The notes under the pieces: model-generated | The model's input: the letters and a program-made list of their open reading frames with translations, nothing else | Told to the model about the DNA's origin: nothing | Database searches by the model: none | Translations under genes and position numbers: made by a program | Assembly: GCA_028280565.1 (NCBI GenBank) | Contig: JANQLQ010000323.1 | Location: forward strand, 1-64,000 | Direction of reading: 5' to 3' | DNA length: 64,000 nt | Source: Fulvivirga sp. | Lineage (GTDB): Bacteria > Bacteroidota > Bacteroidia > Cytophagales > Cyclobacteriaceae | In this document: in pieces, positions 25,985 to 35,775 of the stretch | Numbering within the stretch: position 1 is the first letter of the stretch | How the letters are laid out: the number at the start of each line of letters is the position of its first letter

Positions 25985-26027
25985 ATAATTAAGAGGTTCG
26001 ATCCACCCAAAGCTTTTATGGGGAATA

Positions 26028-26058
26028 CAAAAATATGCAAAAAGCCCGAGGATTCAAA
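26028..26058 (-). promoter_or_regulatory. Bacteroidota-type promoter of the E1 gene
   Basis: On the minus strand TTTG (26058-26055) is followed by exactly 19 nt and TATTTTTG (26035-26028), matching the Bacteroidota sigma-factor consensus TTTG-N19-TAnnTTTG. Expected transcription start is near 26022, giving a leader of about 38-44 nt to the TTG/GTG start codons. Confidence 0.7.
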
Positions 26059-26259
26059 TTAGCCGGGTGATTTGGCAAGGTGTAGAATTTTGCAAACTTT
26101 AGCCCTCAACAAACTTTAAAAAGCAATCAACACCATATGTAAAAGGAAAGAATAACGGGTTATTTGCACTCCAAAATAATATTTGGCTCAAAAATCTCCC
26201 ACCGGTCTACTAGGCTTTAAAATAAAGTGCAAACGCCTGTATAATGTAAACTGACTTCC

Positions 26260-26267
26260 TATATTTG
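26260..26267 (+). promoter_or_regulatory. Candidate -7 box of ald
   Basis: TATATTTG fits TAnnTTTG, 27 bp before the ald ATG. No TTTG is seen at the proper -33 spacing. It overlaps an upstream in-frame TTG, which argues against that TTG as the start. Confidence 0.4.
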
Positions 26268-26294
26268 TGCACTTTTTATAAAATCAACGGAAGC

Positions 26295-27407
26295 ATGATA
26301 GTTGGTGTTCCTAAGGAAATAAAGAACAACGAAAATAGGGTAGCACTTACCCCGGCAGGTGCAAAAGAACTCATTAAAAGGGGGCATACGGTCTACCTTC
26401 AAACCAGTGCAGGCACAGGCAGTGGTTTCTTGGATGAAGAATATGAATCGGCCGGCGCCCAAGTATTGCCTACAATTGAAGCCACCTATGAGATCGCCGA
26501 GATGATCTTAAAGGTAAAGGAGCCGATAGAGCCTGAATATGGCCTGATCAAAGAAGGCCAGCTCGTGTTTACGTATTTTCATTTTGCCTCTTACGAGCCC
26601 CTGGCAAAAGCCATGATCGCCAGCAAGAGTGTTTGTTTAGCCTACGAGACCGTAGAAAAAGAAGACCATAGCCTTCCTTTACTAGTCCCTATGTCAGAGG
26701 TGGCTGGCCGAATGTCCATCCAGGAGGGAGCAAAATACTTGGAAAAGCCCTTAAAAGGTAGAGGCATCCTGCTAGGAGGAGTACCCGGGGTACGTCCTGC
26801 CAAAGTATTGATCCTTGGAGGAGGTGTGGTAGGTACGAATGCCGCTAAGATGGCGGCTGGGCTCGGCGCCGATGTCACGATCATGGACCTTAACTTAAAC
26901 CGCCTGAGGTACCTGGATGATGTGATGCCTGCCAATGTGAACACCTTCATGTCCAATGAATATAATATCCGGGAGCTTATATCCACGCATGACCTGATCG
27001 TAGGCGCGGTTTTGATCCATGGTGCCAAAGCACCTCACCTGGTCACACGCGACATGTTGAAAGATATGCGGCCGGGCACAGTACTCGTAGATGTAGCGGT
27101 AGATCAAGGAGGATGCATAGAAACCTGCAAACCTACTACCCACCAAGACCCTACGTATATCATAGATGACATAGTTCACTATTGTGTGGCTAACATGCCC
27201 GGGGCAGTGCCATACACTTCTACCCTAGCCCTTACCAATGCTACCTTACCCTACGCTTTAGAACTGGCCGACAAAGGATGGAAAAAAGCGTGTAATGAGA
27301 ATAATGAGTTAAAATTGGGCTTGAATATCATTCATGGAGACATCGTATACAAAGCTGTTTCCGAAGCTTTTGCTTTACCCTACAAAGCAGTAGAAAATTT
27401 CCTTTAG
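26295..27407 (+). CDS. ald: Alanine dehydrogenase
   Basis: The protein of 370 residues, the usual family length, begins [20 protein letters not shown], the classic N-terminus of alanine dehydrogenases, and has the NAD-binding [21 protein letters not shown] loop at about 170-190 followed by the acidic strand end MDLN. It reversibly deaminates L-alanine to pyruvate and ammonia with NAD+. ATG 26295 is chosen because the only upstream candidate (TTG 26265) overlaps the promoter box. It is monocistronic and divergent from the E1 gene. A GGTGCTGG/CCAGCACC hairpin follows the stop at 27428-27455 without a T-run. Confidence 0.93.
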   Translation: MIVGVPKEIKNNENRVALTPAGAKELIKRGHTVYLQTSAGTGSGFLDEEYESAGAQVLPTIEATYEIAEMILKVKEPIEPEYGLIKEGQLVFTYFHFASYEPLAKAMIASKSVCLAYETVEKEDHSLPLLVPMSEVAGRMSIQEGAKYLEKPLKGRGILLGGVPGVRPAKVLILGGGVVGTNAAKMAAGLGADVTIMDLNLNRLRYLDDVMPANVNTFMSNEYNIRELISTHDLIVGAVLIHGAKAPHLVTRDMLKDMRPGTVLVDVAVDQGGCIETCKPTTHQDPTYIIDDIVHYCVANMPGAVPYTSTLALTNATLPYALELADKGWKKACNENNELKLGLNIIHGDIVYKAVSEAFALPYKAVENFL

Positions 27408-27618
27408 GAACGAGACTGGTGCCTGGTGCTGGTACCAACCCCCAGCACCAAGGCTACTTAGTTCTACTTTTGCTGGTTCAACTTCTTAATAATCAATCAT
27501 TTTCAGTCCATACCATTAAATCGTGAGTATGGAGTAGAAAGCCCAATACCCTACGGAAAGAAAACACGTCTTTCCGTGGCCTGCTCAAGACTAAAGACTC
27601 ACGACTCAATACTCTATA

Positions 27619-27957
27619 CTAACTCACAGTTCCTACCATCAAAAGCCGTTTTAACGTGACTTCGGTCACCTGCCGGTTTTTCCCATCTTGCGTGGTGTAT
27701 TTTCTCTTGACCAGCGTTCCTTCTACGGCTACTTCTTTACCTTTTCTTAAATACTCCGCTACTACTTCTGCTATACGCCCCCAGGCGACGATAGTATGCC
27801 ATTGGGTATCGTTGATCTTTTTGCCTTCCCGGCTTCGATAGCTTTGCGAGGTAGCCAATGAAAATGTGGCCAAGGTCTTACCATCCGATAAGGTCTTCGC
27901 TATAGGGTCTTGTCCAAGCCTCCCGATCAACTGTACACGGTTCCGTAAATTTTGCAT
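27619..27957 (-). CDS. ssb: Single-stranded DNA-binding protein, short form
   Basis: This 112-residue OB-fold protein starts MQNLRNRVQLIGRLGQDP and has TLATFSLATSQSY, WHTIVAWGRIAEVV and KGKEVAVEGTL blocks, all typical of SSB. It ends right after the OB fold (KRLLMVGTVS) and lacks the acidic DDDIPF-like tail that recruits partners in full-length SSB, so it is probably a secondary or accessory paralogue. No replication or recombination genes lie beside it. Confidence 0.9.
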   Translation of the reverse strand: MQNLRNRVQLIGRLGQDPIAKTLSDGKTLATFSLATSQSYRSREGKKINDTQWHTIVAWGRIAEVVAEYLRKGKEVAVEGTLVKRKYTTQDGKNRQVTEVTLKRLLMVGTVS

Positions 27958-28100
27958 GATCTTAATTTTTTAATAGTTTAACATAAGTTTAATGGTGCGA
28001 TTTCTTAGGAATGTCCCTTAAATCAAGGGTGACAAAGTAGGGCGAAGAACCTCCCTTGATTCGTACGATAAACAGTTGTATTCGCTTAAATTACGTTTCC

Positions 28101-28128
28101 AGTCGTTTGAAAACGACTAGATATTTGA
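28101..28128 (+). promoter_or_regulatory. Palindromic operator-like site
   Basis: AGTCGTTT-GA-AAACGACT (28101-28118) is a perfect 8-bp inverted repeat directly followed by TAGATATTTG, 15 bp before the ATG of the Zn-ribbon gene. This arrangement suits a repressor site at a promoter; the binding protein is unknown. Confidence 0.4.
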
Positions 28129-28143
28129 CTATCAACATTTTAA

Positions 28144-28509
28144 ATGGAAGACGAAAAACTATGTTTAGAATGTGGGATAAAGATCTATGGCCGGGTGGAT
28201 AAGAAATTTTGTTCAGATCAATGCCGCAATTCTTACAATAATAAGCTCAACAGTGATTCGAACAACTACGTCAGGAATGTCAACAATATTTTGCGGAAGA
28301 ACCGGCGTATCCTAGAGCAGTTAAATCCCAGGGGGAAAGCTAAAGTACACCGGGACAAGCTGGCGGAGAAAGGGTTCGACTTTAACTATTACACGAATAC
28401 CTACATTACTAAAGCAGGTGCTACCTACATTTTCTGTTATGACTTTGGCTACCTAGTGCTGGAAAGTAACTGGCTTATGTTGGTGAAAAGACAAGAGTAT
28501 GTCAGCTAG
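28144..28509 (+). CDS. Zn-ribbon (DUF2116-like) protein
   Basis: This 121-residue protein has an N-terminal zinc ribbon C-x2-C-x12-C-x3-C (Cys7, Cys10, Cys23, Cys27) of the type in ECGIKIYGRVDKKFCSDQCR, close to DUF2116. The rest is a charged helix (NNILRKNRRILEQL) and a beta-rich end with several aromatic residues. Function is unknown; the ribbon plus basic helix could bind nucleic acid. It is monocistronic, with an operator-like palindrome at the promoter. Confidence 0.75.
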   Translation: MEDEKLCLECGIKIYGRVDKKFCSDQCRNSYNNKLNSDSNNYVRNVNNILRKNRRILEQLNPRGKAKVHRDKLAEKGFDFNYYTNTYITKAGATYIFCYDFGYLVLESNWLMLVKRQEYVS

Positions 28510-28676
28510 ATCGCGGGAGAACCATAGGTTACTGGAAAACAAGGGCATAAGCTAGGCACTTACAGGCATTTTGCATTACGGCGGCGACACAGAATTTTCT
28601 TTGTGTAGCACCAACCAAATTTTTGTTTCCGCGTCTTAACCAATAGGCCAACTGGGTAAAATAGTACCGCTGCGCT

Positions 28677-31600
28677 ATGAGGTTATTTCACCTAATAATT
28701 ATAATGCCCTGTATGACTGGTGCATCTTTCACCACTGCCCAACCTCCCCAGGGACTTCCGCTGATCAGGAACTACGAACCACACGAGTATGGCGGACACC
28801 GTCAAAACTGGGCGATCGGGCAGGACGAGGCCGGTATCATGTTTTTTGCTAATGGGAAAGGGCTGTTATCCTTCAACGGGGAGGATTGGAAGCTGGCAAT
28901 GATCCCAAATCGCGGGCACGTACGCTCACTGGCGGTAGGGCAAGACGGTACGGTATACGTAGGAGCTCAAAATGATTTCGGCCAGCTCGAAGCGGATGAA
29001 AACGGGGAACTTAGGTTTAAGTCTTATCTACCCCTGGTTCCTGCCGCCGACCGCAGTTTTGGCAGGATAAGGAAAACTGTCTTACATAAAGAAGGGGTCT
29101 ATTTCCAATCGAATTATCGTATTTTTCGCTTACAGCACGACTCATTAGACCTATGGCGATCAGATGGTTCACACCGAAGATTGTTCTCCCTAAATGACCG
29201 TCTCTACCTTGGTGATTTTAGCAAAGGTTTGCTTGAACTCTCCGCCCATGATAGATTTGAAATTGTGCCCGGGGGAGATTTTTTCGCAAATATGCGGATC
29301 AACACGATAATGCCTTATCACCGGTACCTCCTTATCGGCACACAAAAACATGGTCTTTTTATGTATAATGGTGAAACCGTAGAACCTTTTATCACGGAGG
29401 CAGATGACTACCTCAAACAATACCAGCTTGGTGATGGACTAGTGACGAAAAAAAGCAAGCTTATGATTAGGTTAAACGCTTCGGGCGGCATTGTCGTGTT
29501 ATCATCGGAAGGTAAGTTAGAGCATATTATCCGGCAAGAAAGCGGTCTCAGCAGTAGTAATGTATTGAGTATTTTCGAGGATAACCAAAACTCCCTTTGG
29601 GCAGGATTACAGGAAGGGCTGGCTAGGATTGAGCTTCCAGGGCCTTACACGCTATACGACGAACGGCTGGGCCTGAAAGGGTCAGTACAGTCTATCATTA
29701 GTCATCAAGGCCAGCTATACGCTTCTACCAGCGAAGGATTGGCAGTACTAAAAAAACTCAACTCAAGCTGGCGGTTTGAGACAGTGCCCGGTACACTTAA
29801 CTACGGTTGGGCGCTCGCCTCATGGCGGGATCAACTCATTATGGGTAGTTCCTTTGGGGCCTATGGGATCATTGACGAGGAGGTGAAGTTTTCCCTAGAA
29901 CAAAACAACCTGGTAGCTGCCATTGCCATATCAAAGTATGATGAAAACACGGTCTACATGGCCACAGATAATGGGTTTGCAGAATATCAATGGGATGAAA
30001 GCACCTGGCGGCTAAAAGGTAGGATCAGTGGGTTAACAGGCTCAGTCCGGGATATTATCGAAGCAGGGGACGGGATGTTCTGGCTTAAAACACGGTCCAA
30101 TGGTATCTTCAAGATCTTGCTTGAAACCATCCATGGATCACCGGACTATGCTCATCCAAAAATTGAGCATTACCTAACTTCAAAGGGGGTACCCGTAGGT
30201 GAAAACAACCTCTTCCTAATTGATGGGCTGCTATATGTGCGTTCCGAAAAAGATTCTTTATACCGTTACCACGAAAAAGAGGATCGTTTTTACCCTGACC
30301 TCCAGCTAGGGGCATCTATTGGGATCAACAAGGGATACATCCTTCCCAAACATGTAGGGAGCGACAATGTCGCCTGGTTCGATGCTTACGTTAAAAACAG
30401 GCAATATCTTTTACGGGCGAAGAAGAACCTATCCGGCCAGTACACTATCGAAGAATACCCGGTAAGTAAGATCGTAACAAATTACCGTGACCCTTATGGC
30501 AATGAAGTTTTTTACCACCACAATGACCTTACGTGGTTCGGTGGTATGAAGGGCATTCTCCAATACGATTTGAAGGCCCCTACTACGTTTGAAAAGCCTT
30601 TTCATGTGGTCCTTAACAAGGTATTGGCAGGTGACTCGGTCATTTACAGCCACCATAGACAAGCAGGTACCCGGGAAATACCGTACGCCCGAAACGACCT
30701 TCTTTTCCATTTCGCCGCTCCCGTTTATAAGAATGGGGTACACCGTGCCTATCAATATTTTTTAGAAGGCTTTGACGAGGATTGGTCTGTTTGGACGCCC
30801 GGCCCTACAAAAGAATATACGAGTTTGCCGGTGGGCGAATATGTTTTTCACGTGAAGGCAAAAAATGATTATGGAATACCTAGTGAGATCCAATCTTTCC
30901 AATTTAGCGTAGCCCCGCCTTGGTACAGGTCTATAACGGCCTATATAGCTTATGTCATACTGGGAGCAGGCTTCGTTTGGCTTGTTGTATATACGCGCTC
31001 TAAAAAGTATGAAAAAGAGAATTTACGGCTGGAAAAGATCATAGAAGAACGCACCTTGGAAATAAAAACACAAGCCGATAAGATTACTGAACTGTACGAG
31101 GTCAAAAGCCAGTTTCTGGCAAACATCTCACATGAGCTTCGTACCCCTTTAACCTTAATACTTGGGCCCGTAGAAAATTTATTACAAGTACATCATGGAG
31201 AAGAAAAACGGCAACTTTTATGGATAAAACGAAACGGCCATCGTCTACTTAAACTTATTAACCAACTGCTGGATCAATCAAAAATTGAAGCCGGGGAGCT
31301 GAAGCTAAGTGTTTCCCGTGAGAATATTGTGCTATTTGTCAGAGGAGTACTCGTATCTTTTGAGTCTTTAGCCGACCAAAAAAATATTGCCCTTACCTTC
31401 GAAAGTGATGAAAAGGAGCTCTGTGTGTATTTTGAGATGGAAAAAATCGAACAGGTTCTGATCAATTTATTGTCTAATGCCTTAAAATTCACCCCAGATG
31501 GTGGTAAAGTTAGCTTAGAAATCCATCGGCGAAGTACCGATGTTTCGATAATGGTGAAAGACACAGGTATAGGAATCGCCGAGCATCACCTCCCCCATAT

Positions 31601-32639
31601 CTTTGACCGCTTTTACCAAGTAGAGGAGCCCAACACCAAGAAATACCAAGGAACAGGTATAGGCTTATCACTATCCAGGGACTTGGTGGAGTTACACTCG
31701 GGAACATTGACCGCGGAAAGCGAACTCGGCCGGGGCAGTGCATTTGAAATTTCATTGCCGTTGGGAAGAGATCACTTCCAGGATGACCAATGGGTTGAGT
31801 CTTCGACGGTACAGGAATCTCTCACGCCACATGTGTATCAAGAGCACACCGGGAAAGAAATCTATGAGCCCGGTACACCCTTGGGAGCCAAGGTCCCGTT
31901 GGTATTGATCGTGGATGATAACACGGACATGCGTGAATTCATCCGTTTCCAATTAGAGACCGGGTACACCGTTTTAGAAGCCCCGGACGGCCTGCAAGGT
32001 TGGGAAGCCGCCCTCGAGCACCAGCCAGACCTTATTATTTCAGATGTAATGATGCCCGGCATGAATGGTTTTGACCTTTGCCAAAAGCTAAAATCTGACC
32101 TGCGCACCGACCACATCCCCGTAATATTGCTTACCGCCAAGGCAGGACTCGATCAAAAAATAAAAGGACTAAAATTACAGGCCGATGACTACTTGGGAAA
32201 GCCTTTCGAAGCCCGCGAGCTGGCCACACGAGTAAAAAATCTCGTCCAAGGCAGGAAGCTTTTACAAAAAAGATTCGCAGAAAAGATCGTATTTAAGCCT
32301 TCGGAAATAGCTGCTACCCCACGTGAAGAAATATTTCTTAAAAAATTGATCGATACCATAGAGAAGCACTTATCTGATCAGCAATTCAACGTAAACACCC
32401 TATGCCAAGAAATGGCAATCAGCAAGTCTCAACTCAACCGGAAGATGCAGGCCATTTTAAACAAAGGGCCTAATGCATTTATCCGGAGTTATCGATTGGA
32501 AAGAGGCAAACAACTCATTGAGAGCAATACAGGTACACTTGCAGAAATTTCTTATGATGTAGGCTTTTCCAGTCCTGCTTATTTTTCCAAATGTTTCCAT
32601 GATGAATTCGGTTATACCCCGAAATCATTAAGAAATTAG
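28677..32639 (+). CDS. Hybrid two-component system sensor/regulator (one-protein HTCS type)
   Basis: This 1320-residue protein has a signal peptide (1-21), a periplasmic Reg_prop beta-propeller sensor (about 30-680), a Y_Y_Y domain (about 690-750), one membrane helix (about 757-777), and a HisKA domain with phospho-acceptor His in NISHELRTPL at about 820. A HATPase_c domain (about 915-1035; NLLSNALKFTPDGG, DTGIGIAEHHLPHIFDRF, GTGIGLSL), a receiver domain (VLIVDDNTDMREF; phospho-acceptor Asp in SDVMMPGMNG at about 1121) and an AraC-type HTH (about 1215-1320) follow. Such proteins usually sense glycan fragments and switch on neighbouring utilisation loci, but no SusC/D or glycosidase genes are here, so the target is elsewhere. 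Its stop is 14 bp from the convergent membrane gene. Confidence 0.92.
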   Translation: MRLFHLIIIMPCMTGASFTTAQPPQGLPLIRNYEPHEYGGHRQNWAIGQDEAGIMFFANGKGLLSFNGEDWKLAMIPNRGHVRSLAVGQDGTVYVGAQNDFGQLEADENGELRFKSYLPLVPAADRSFGRIRKTVLHKEGVYFQSNYRIFRLQHDSLDLWRSDGSHRRLFSLNDRLYLGDFSKGLLELSAHDRFEIVPGGDFFANMRINTIMPYHRYLLIGTQKHGLFMYNGETVEPFITEADDYLKQYQLGDGLVTKKSKLMIRLNASGGIVVLSSEGKLEHIIRQESGLSSSNVLSIFEDNQNSLWAGLQEGLARIELPGPYTLYDERLGLKGSVQSIISHQGQLYASTSEGLAVLKKLNSSWRFETVPGTLNYGWALASWRDQLIMGSSFGAYGIIDEEVKFSLEQNNLVAAIAISKYDENTVYMATDNGFAEYQWDESTWRLKGRISGLTGSVRDIIEAGDGMFWLKTRSNGIFKILLETIHGSPDYAHPKIEHYLTSKGVPVGENNLFLIDGLLYVRSEKDSLYRYHEKEDRFYPDLQLGASIGINKGYILPKHVGSDNVAWFDAYVKNRQYLLRAKKNLSGQYTIEEYPVSKIVTNYRDPYGNEVFYHHNDLTWFGGMKGILQYDLKAPTTFEKPFHVVLNKVLAGDSVIYSHHRQAGTREIPYARNDLLFHFAAPVYKNGVHRAYQYFLEGFDEDWSVWTPGPTKEYTSLPVGEYVFHVKAKNDYGIPSEIQSFQFSVAPPWYRSITAYIAYVILGAGFVWLVVYTRSKKYEKENLRLEKIIEERTLEIKTQADKITELYEVKSQFLANISHELRTPLTLILGPVENLLQVHHGEEKRQLLWIKRNGHRLLKLINQLLDQSKIEAGELKLSVSRENIVLFVRGVLVSFESLADQKNIALTFESDEKELCVYFEMEKIEQVLINLLSNALKFTPDGGKVSLEIHRRSTDVSIMVKDTGIGIAEHHLPHIFDRFYQVEEPNTKKYQGTGIGLSLSRDLVELHSGTLTAESELGRGSAFEISLPLGRDHFQDDQWVESSTVQESLTPHVYQEHTGKEIYEPGTPLGAKVPLVLIVDDNTDMREFIRFQLETGYTVLEAPDGLQGWEAALEHQPDLIISDVMMPGMNGFDLCQKLKSDLRTDHIPVILLTAKAGLDQKIKGLKLQADDYLGKPFEARELATRVKNLVQGRKLLQKRFAEKIVFKPSEIAATPREEIFLKKLIDTIEKHLSDQQFNVNTLCQEMAISKSQLNRKMQAILNKGPNAFIRSYRLERGKQLIESNTGTLAEISYDVGFSSPAYFSKCFHDEFGYTPKSLRN

Positions 32640-32653
32640 TAATAGGATCCGGG

Positions 32654-33016
32654 TTAAAGTTTCAGCGCAGCCTGTAAATCTTTCAAAATATTGATGTCGT
32701 ACCATAAATAGGCATAAACACCGTAGAGAAAGGCCAACGCCAGGCAGAATCCCAGCAAAATGCCGATAAACCTGCTTTTCACTGCTCTCTTACTCCGCCT
32801 GAGGTAGGACTCTATAAAACTCTTTGAAATTTCCTTGAAAAGCTCGTATAAAGGATAGAAAATTACGATCACCAATAACATACCAATACCTACGGCAAAG
32901 TATCGATCATCATGCATTTTCTTAAAATCTCCCATGAGGTACAACACTAGGTCTTTTACCAAGTAGGCCACGAGCACCGAAATGATGAACGCTCCATGTT
33001 TTTGTATCTTACGCAT
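32654..33016 (-). CDS. Membrane protein of unknown function
   Basis: From ATG 33016 this is a 120-residue protein with three hydrophobic segments: AFIISVLVAYLVKDLVLYLM, YFAVGIGMLLVIVIFYPLY and FIGILLGFCLALAFLYGVYAY. A basic loop (YLRRSKRAVKSR) lies before the third. An upstream non-ATG frame to 33112 adds hydrophilic residues with no support and is left out. I do not recognise the family. It is convergent with the hybrid sensor gene. Confidence 0.6.
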   Translation of the reverse strand: MRKIQKHGAFIISVLVAYLVKDLVLYLMGDFKKMHDDRYFAVGIGMLLVIVIFYPLYELFKEISKSFIESYLRRSKRAVKSRFIGILLGFCLALAFLYGVYAYLWYDINILKDLQAALKL

Positions 33017-33364
33017 AATTACATTTCTTGATCTATTGTAGTCCAGGGTTAAAATGGCCAAGTTTGCATGTCCTGTCCCTTCAAAAGGTGAATAATAAAA
33101 GGTTCCACACAAGGCTTGACCATTGCTCCATTGAAAAAAGCCGAATATTTTACCTTTTCAGTGGAAAGTACAATCCTATTTCTACCAGCTACGGATCTGG
33201 CCGATTGACTTGGGAATTTTAACTTTTAATGACTGACTTGACAGGTATAACCCATGGGCCCGCACACAAAATTTTAACATAAAATTCTACAAAGAAAGCA
33301 AACATAATACTGGTCCCAACGTTGACAAAGTTATTATTAATGTTTAAACACCATTAAAATCATC
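33017..33364. other. Intergenic region upstream of the old-yellow-enzyme gene
   Basis: This 348-bp region contains no supported gene. TTGACAAAG at about 33323 followed by A+T-rich DNA may be part of the reductase promoter, but no TAnnTTTG box with correct spacing was found. Confidence 0.4.
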
Positions 33365-34465
33365 ATGAGCGAATCAAAACTATTTTCTCCTTACAAGCTG
33401 GGAGGGATCGAATTGAAGAACAAAGTTGTAATGGCACCTATGACCCGGTCCCGGGCCTTAGAAGAAAATGCGCCTAGTGAAATGAATGCGACCTACTACG
33501 GCCAGCGCGCCGGGGCCGGGCTGATCATTACAGAAGGCACATCACCTTCTCCTAACGGGCTGGGTTATCCGCGTATTCCTGCGCTCTACAGCGAAAAGCA
33601 GGCCCAAGGTTGGAACCTTGTTACAGATGCTGTTCACGAAAAGGGGGGAAAGATATTTGCACAGCTTATGCATGTGGGTCGTGTGGCCCACCAGGCTAAT
33701 TTACCCACAAGCGCTGAAGTAGTAGCTCCAACAGCAAAACAAGTATCGGGAGAAATGTATACGGATTCCGAAGGAGCGCAACCCCACACCCTACCAAGGG
33801 AAATGAACACCGGGGATATCCAAAAGGCCATAGAAGAGTACACCGTAGCCGCTAAAAATGCGATCAGCGCTGGCTTCGACGGGGTGGAATTACATGGCGC
33901 CAATGGTTACCTCATTGAGCAATTTCTTAATCCCTTGGTGAATGAACGAACAGATGAATATGGCGGCACTATCGAAAATCGAAACCGTTTTGCGCTGGAA
34001 GTTGCCCAAAGTGTTTCAGGGGCAATAGGAGCCGATAAGGTGGGGATCCGGATCTCTCCTTATGGTGTTTTTAATGATATGGGGCCTTTTGAGGGTGTGG
34101 ATGATCAGTATGTGGCTCTTGCGGAAAAATTCAAAGAAATTGGCCTGGTCTATATCCATATCGTAGATCATACCGCTATGGGCGCCCCGGCGGTTCCCGT
34201 AGATATTAAGTTAAAGATCCGCGATGCGTTCCAGGGCACGATCATCCTCAGCGGAGGCTATAATAAAGAAAGAGCTGAAAAAGACCTGCAAGAAGGGTTA
34301 GGACACCTGGTAGCCTTTGGCAGACCGTTTATTTCAAATCCTGACTTGGTAGAAAGAATGAAACAAGGAGCAGATCTCCGAGAACCCGATCATAATACTT
34401 TCTATACCCCGGGAGAAGAGGGATATACGGACTACCCGACTTTGGAAGATCAGGAAGTAGGATAA
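33365..34465 (+). CDS. Old yellow enzyme family alkene reductase
   Basis: This 366-residue FMN TIM-barrel protein has KVVMAPMTRSRA near residue 20, YGQRAGAGLIITEGT, the HGANGYLIEQFLNP motif at about 176-189 (His and Asn that hold the substrate carbonyl), and a LVAFGRPFISNPDLV segment near the end for FMN phosphate. It would reduce activated C=C bonds of enals, enones, quinones or nitro compounds with NAD(P)H. It resembles NemA/YqjM-type enzymes most; the physiological substrate cannot be read. It is monocistronic, followed by a probable terminator. Confidence 0.9.
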   Translation: MSESKLFSPYKLGGIELKNKVVMAPMTRSRALEENAPSEMNATYYGQRAGAGLIITEGTSPSPNGLGYPRIPALYSEKQAQGWNLVTDAVHEKGGKIFAQLMHVGRVAHQANLPTSAEVVAPTAKQVSGEMYTDSEGAQPHTLPREMNTGDIQKAIEEYTVAAKNAISAGFDGVELHGANGYLIEQFLNPLVNERTDEYGGTIENRNRFALEVAQSVSGAIGADKVGIRISPYGVFNDMGPFEGVDDQYVALAEKFKEIGLVYIHIVDHTAMGAPAVPVDIKLKIRDAFQGTIILSGGYNKERAEKDLQEGLGHLVAFGRPFISNPDLVERMKQGADLREPDHNTFYTPGEEGYTDYPTLEDQEVG

Positions 34466-34787
34466 TAGTAAGCTGAAGTCCCCATAAATAGGGCAAGATC
34501 ATCATGGCATTATTGGAACATCATCCCGGTAGTGCCATTGTTTTTTAACCTGAACTCGACTAGAAAAATGACCCTCATTCGCGCCGGTGGTTGTAAGAGG
34601 GCTGATTGAGAGAGCCGGGATCTGCCTTGTCGTAGAGCAGAAGCTACTCTCCTGTTTAAAGACTGAAAAGTATGCTAAACCTCATGTTAAGCCTAGGCTA
34701 CAATGCTTTTAAATCGAATGAGTTTTTTATAAACGTGAGTTTCGCTATGAAAATAATTATATTTTATCCATTCTTTTTAGTATAAGG
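34466..34787. other. Convergent intergenic region after the reductase
   Basis: 322 bp without a supported gene. It holds the terminator at 34504-34546; the remaining A+T-rich DNA abuts the end of the PorP/SprF gene. Confidence 0.5.
34504..34546 (+). terminator. Probable terminator of the old-yellow-enzyme gene
   Basis: ATGGCA (34504-34509) pairs with TGCCAT (34533-34538) around a 23-nt loop, followed within two bases by TTTTTT (34541-34546), 40 bp after the reductase stop. Confidence 0.5.
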
Positions 34788-35762
34788 TCAATCCTTTTTA
34801 CTTTTAAGCCTTAGTGATAGTGCCAACTCAAAGATGCCACCTTGCCCGGTATTCAATTCATCTCCCAAGGGTACGTCAAAACTAGCCGCTACCAGTAAGT
34901 TCGAGCGTTCATAAGCCAACGAGAACACTCCCAATTCATTGGTGTTGTACCATACCCCCAGTTCGACGTGCTGTGTTCCATTGGCTGTATTGGGTAGCTC
35001 ATAGCCAAAGCGAGAACCTATATTTACAAAATTATTTCCCGTCTGCCCTACCCAACGCATGGTAGGCATTATTGAGAATTTCATCCCCTGGTACACACGG
35101 TAACCAGCCGTAGTTCTAAGGCTTAAAGGGAGCTCATCTTCTTGCTCCGTAAGCGAGATATCGGGCTGGAGGGCATTGTACAGTGCGCCCCCCAAGAAAG
35201 CTAATGGCCTACCCTGTTCATCTTTTAAGGTGTAGTGTAGCCCTCCGCTTAACGTGGGATAATTCGCCGACCGGTTCAGTACCGCATCCCCGGAAACCGC
35301 ATTGGGATCGAAAGCTCCGTCAACGAATTGGTCGTCAGTTGTAAAGTCACCTTCCACATCCCTGCGGAAAAAACCACCTTGCAATCCCAAGCTAAGCGCA
35401 GATCTCGGTGAAAGGTTGATAGCATAAGCCACATTCAACAGTCCCCCGTTGGTAGTTACAAAATCAGACAATTGATCATTTAGAAAGCTCGCTGACAGCA
35501 CCAGCCGATGGTTACCGACGGCCAGCGGGAAGAAACCAGAAAGGCTTGATGTCCTGAAATTCTCACCTAATTCTACAGCTTGGTTACGATAATTCAACGA
35601 TAGGCGCACATCCTCGACCATCCCCACACTGGCGGGGTTGGTAAAAAAAGGCGTATAGTGGTACATTGAAAAATTCGGCTCTTGCGCCCAGGCGACCTGT
35701 GGAAGGAGCAACCCTGTAAGTATAACTCCTGTGATATATTTTTTTACGCTTCTCATACTCAT
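34788..35762 (-). CDS. PorP/SprF family type IX secretion outer-membrane protein
   Basis: This 324-residue protein has a signal peptide (VAWAQ cleavage near residue 26) and starts its mature part QEPNFSMYHYTPFFTNPASVGM, the hallmark of PorP/SprF proteins. The remainder is a predicted outer-membrane beta-barrel with a repeated GG-rich strand pattern (LSGGLHYTL, FLGGALY). In Bacteroidota, paralogues are encoded directly beside large T9SS type B substrates and help display them; here the gene follows the 2554-residue protein gene by 13 bp, so the two form an operon. Confidence 0.9.
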   Translation of the reverse strand: MSMRSVKKYITGVILTGLLLPQVAWAQEPNFSMYHYTPFFTNPASVGMVEDVRLSLNYRNQAVELGENFRTSSLSGFFPLAVGNHRLVLSASFLNDQLSDFVTTNGGLLNVAYAINLSPRSALSLGLQGGFFRRDVEGDFTTDDQFVDGAFDPNAVSGDAVLNRSANYPTLSGGLHYTLKDEQGRPLAFLGGALYNALQPDISLTEQEDELPLSLRTTAGYRVYQGMKFSIMPTMRWVGQTGNNFVNIGSRFGYELPNTANGTQHVELGVWYNTNELGVFSLAYERSNLLVAASFDVPLGDELNTGQGGIFELALSLRLKSKKD

Positions 35763-35775
35763 TATTCTGTTCTAA

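Larger units (their letters stand above)
25985..26294. other. Divergent intergenic region between E1 and ald
   Basis: This 310-bp A+T-rich region between divergent genes contains the consensus minus-strand promoter of the E1 gene (26028-26058) and a TATATTTG box for ald (26260-26267). No small gene is seen. Confidence 0.6.
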
